A stretch of DNA of 24,467 nucleotides from Cyclospora cayetanensis. Taxonomy: Eukaryota; Apicomplexa; Conoidasida; Eucoccidiorida; Eimeriidae. Location of the stretch: the NCBI RefSeq assembly GCF_002999335.1, contig NW_020312263.1, positions 1-24,467 on the forward strand, in the 5' to 3' direction. Positions 22,801 to 24,467 of this stretch are shown here, in pieces. Position 1 is the first letter of the stretch. Every line of letters starts with the position of its first letter. Under the pieces are notes generated by a model that was not told the DNA's origin, did not search any database, and saw only the letters and a list, made by a program, of their open reading frames with translations. The position numbers and the translations under genes were made by a program.

Positions 22801-23114
22801 GCAACTGCAACCCTGTAGAAAGAGCCTCTAGACACACGTTGACGTACCTCCAAGCATATGGGGCAAGTCACTTGCTCCACGAGGCTCTGAGGCGCGAGGA
22901 CATCACAAGTAGAGCCGCTGATTTTTGTTGGTGATCCCCAAGCTTGTAGAACCTCTGGTGGCATCCGCGATCTACCGCGAGCGCCTCCGGCCTGCTCGGT
23001 CGCACGTGTTGCCGCTGCTGCTGCTTCCTGCTGCAGAAGCAACGGGTGTGTTTTGGCATAGCGTGAGTAGAGAGAGATAACTAGGCCCGGTGAGGAGAAG
23101 ATTGAGGGTTCCAT
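19825..23114 (-). CDS. RING finger protein with coiled coils and TRAF-like Cys/His clusters (probable E3 ubiquitin ligase), 4 exons
   Basis: Proposed exons, 5' to 3': 23114-22848, 22394-21520, 21476 to about 20092 or 20146, and about 19994-19825; 880-898 residues. The RING is split by intron 1: CPIC (residues 84-87) ends exon 1, and exon 2 supplies CGH (99-101), C104, C107 and CPLC (118-121), a complete C3HC4 spacing. A long Gln/Glu-rich coiled coil follows (about 130-330), then CSAC (about 372), and a Cys/His-rich block (about 428-475) whose FAPFGCGILFERKD resembles a TRAF-type zinc finger. A second coiled coil (570-605), a CKRRLVKCACCLKYITLEH cluster (about 616-634) and six 13-residue Thr/Ala repeats come next. 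The RING class usually binds E2 enzymes, so a ubiquitin ligase is inferred; the substrate is unknown. Intron 2 is only 43 nt. The 3' end is uncertain: exon 3 stays open into the microsatellite, but a terminal exon in another frame (LMNLPFANAAHVEQALAY, stop at 19827-19825) is more protein-like. Confidence 0.75.
20367..20604 (-). repeat. 39-nt coding minisatellite, about 6 units
   Basis: Six tandem 39-nt units inside the third RING-gene exon, encoding 13-residue repeats of the type ITTQEAATATSTS. Units differ by point changes but not in length, so the frame is kept. Because 39 is a multiple of three, other frames stay open too and give Arg/His/Gln-rich (-) and Val/Ala-rich (+) shadow ORFs. Confidence 0.92.
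22606..22830 (-). repeat. Degenerate intronic minisatellite, about 6 units of 32-43 nt
   Basis: On the + strand, units begin AAGCCTCCTGTGCAACTGCA and end in a variable A/T homopolymer linker, at about 22606, 22644, 22678, 22709, 22747 and 22790. They lie wholly within RING-gene intron 1 (22847-22395), just downstream of its donor. The core is conserved while the A/T linkers vary in length. Confidence 0.85.
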
Positions 23115-24467
23115 CGTGAACCCTCACACCACCAACCCTGGTCCCCCTAAGCCCGATGCTCCGACGACAAAGAGCTTGTGACACGGCTAATGAGTATCTT
23201 GCAATGTGAAGATGCAGTGGTGCTTGAATAGCCTCTGCAAATATGTGCGTAAGAAAGGAGGTGCTCTGTCCGGGGTGTCTGCCGGTACTTAGCGGTGGTT
23301 GGTCCCCGCTGAGCATGTAGGCACCTGAAACTGCCAATAAATGACGTCGAACGGTTGTGTTGCGCTACTTCGTAAATGCATAATACATTTTAATTCGTGA
23401 AAGCGTGGTTGGAATTCAAAGACAAGTCATCATAATCGCGGTTGCTCTCCCTATCAGCAAGGAGCAGGTCCAGCAGCACGAGAAGCGGCAATAGCGGCTG
23501 CCCACGCAAGTGCGCCCTTTAGCCCCCAGTCGCATCATCAGACACCAGCTCCTAAACACAGAAACTCCGAGTAGCCACCATCCAGAGCGCGTGGCGAAAC
23601 TGGAAGTCTAAACAAAAGCCCCCGACACCTTTGCCGCCAACTCCGAGGGCAGGGACTGCATGCCATCTACAGTGGAAGTCAGTAGGCCACCCACATCAAG
23701 CGAGCACACTAATAACTATTAGAAGGCTCTCATCCCCCCAAAATGAGGGGGGCGAGAAAATCCACAGGAAGCCTTCAAGGCACTTTGCCTTAGAGCGGGC
23801 GGCGTGCCCAAGGTAATACAACGTCGGTTTGTCGGATGTAATTACTCGTCAGCGCCGATGACCAACCCATATGGAGTGAGAACTTAGCTTTTTCAACCTC
23901 GTAGTGCCTACACAACCCAAATTAAAGTGCGCTTTGCGCGAAAAGGCCCCCTAGTTGGTCTTGCTGCAGGCTAAGCTACACCCTGAACCTTTCTACTAGA
24001 CTCGGCAAACTTAACTAAAAACTAGTAAGGGATCGACTACATGGTTTATCTTTTCGTATTTCATCTTTAGCGAAGATTACCTTCAGGTTGATGGTTGAAG
24101 ACCAAATGCTGCATGCATGTGCACTAGATACAATGGTCAGCTAGCTGGGAATGCTTGGAGGTCTCAGATGATGTAGCAACGCTCACCCTTTTCTCTTTAT
24201 GCTGAGAATATCAAGAGGCGCGGCCCGGTGAGGGAAGAGGCTGTTCTGGACCACACGGATACCACCCTATTTGGCTTGTTTGGAGTCTGTTATTAAGCAT
24301 CTTTTCATGGACAGCTGAAGTGTAGCCCTACACCTAGTCTGGAAGGATGATTCAATGTACCTGTTTTCCTGTGATCCAGTGGCTGTGGATGCAATAGGAT
24401 GTCAGACTGACCTCCCAACAACAGTTGTCTAGCTTTGGCTAACTTACTTTATAGTGTAAAACACTAC
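23115..24467. other. Upstream flank of the RING gene, no supported gene
   Basis: About 1.35 kb with only short ORFs on both strands. The part next to 23114 should hold the RING gene's 5' UTR and promoter. A TGCATGCA palindrome lies near 24111. I see no RNA gene or repeat. Confidence 0.45.

Overview
The window looks like nuclear DNA of a coccidian apicomplexan, most likely Eimeria. The signs are genes with many GT-AG introns, conserved proteins interrupted by long Ala and Gln runs written with CAG/GCA triplets, abundant microsatellites, and very frequent GCATGC hexamers. The species cannot be told from the sequence alone. All functional calls rest on motif and family recognition by eye; no search was run. 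Exon models come from matching splice phases to conserved protein blocks.

Left part (1-6217, + strand): the 3' part of the gene for condensin subunit CAP-D2/Cnd1. Eight exons (about 1170 residues) are visible and the N-terminal half lies upstream. Its introns are filled with a different microsatellite almost every time, and its exons carry GGGGGCCCC palindromes and Ala/Gln runs.

Middle part: a single-exon gene on the - strand (7477-8619) for an unrecognised secretory or membrane protein. It stands head to head with a + strand region (9060-10755) that has protein-like segments in alternating reading frames, either a decaying gene or one whose structure I cannot resolve. About 2 kb without a supported gene follows.

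Right part: a ten-exon + strand gene (12801-17403) for mitochondrial NADPH:adrenodoxin (ferredoxin) reductase, complete with FAD, NADP and C-terminal signatures. It converges with a - strand gene (23114-19825) for a RING finger protein with coiled coils, further Cys/His clusters and a 13-residue tandem repeat. The 2.4 kb between the two 3' ends holds a long GT microsatellite. The last 1.35 kb has no supported gene.

The genes do not form an operon or pathway. They are independent loci: chromosome condensation, mitochondrial electron supply for Fe-S cluster assembly, a probable E3 ubiquitin ligase, and lineage-specific genes.
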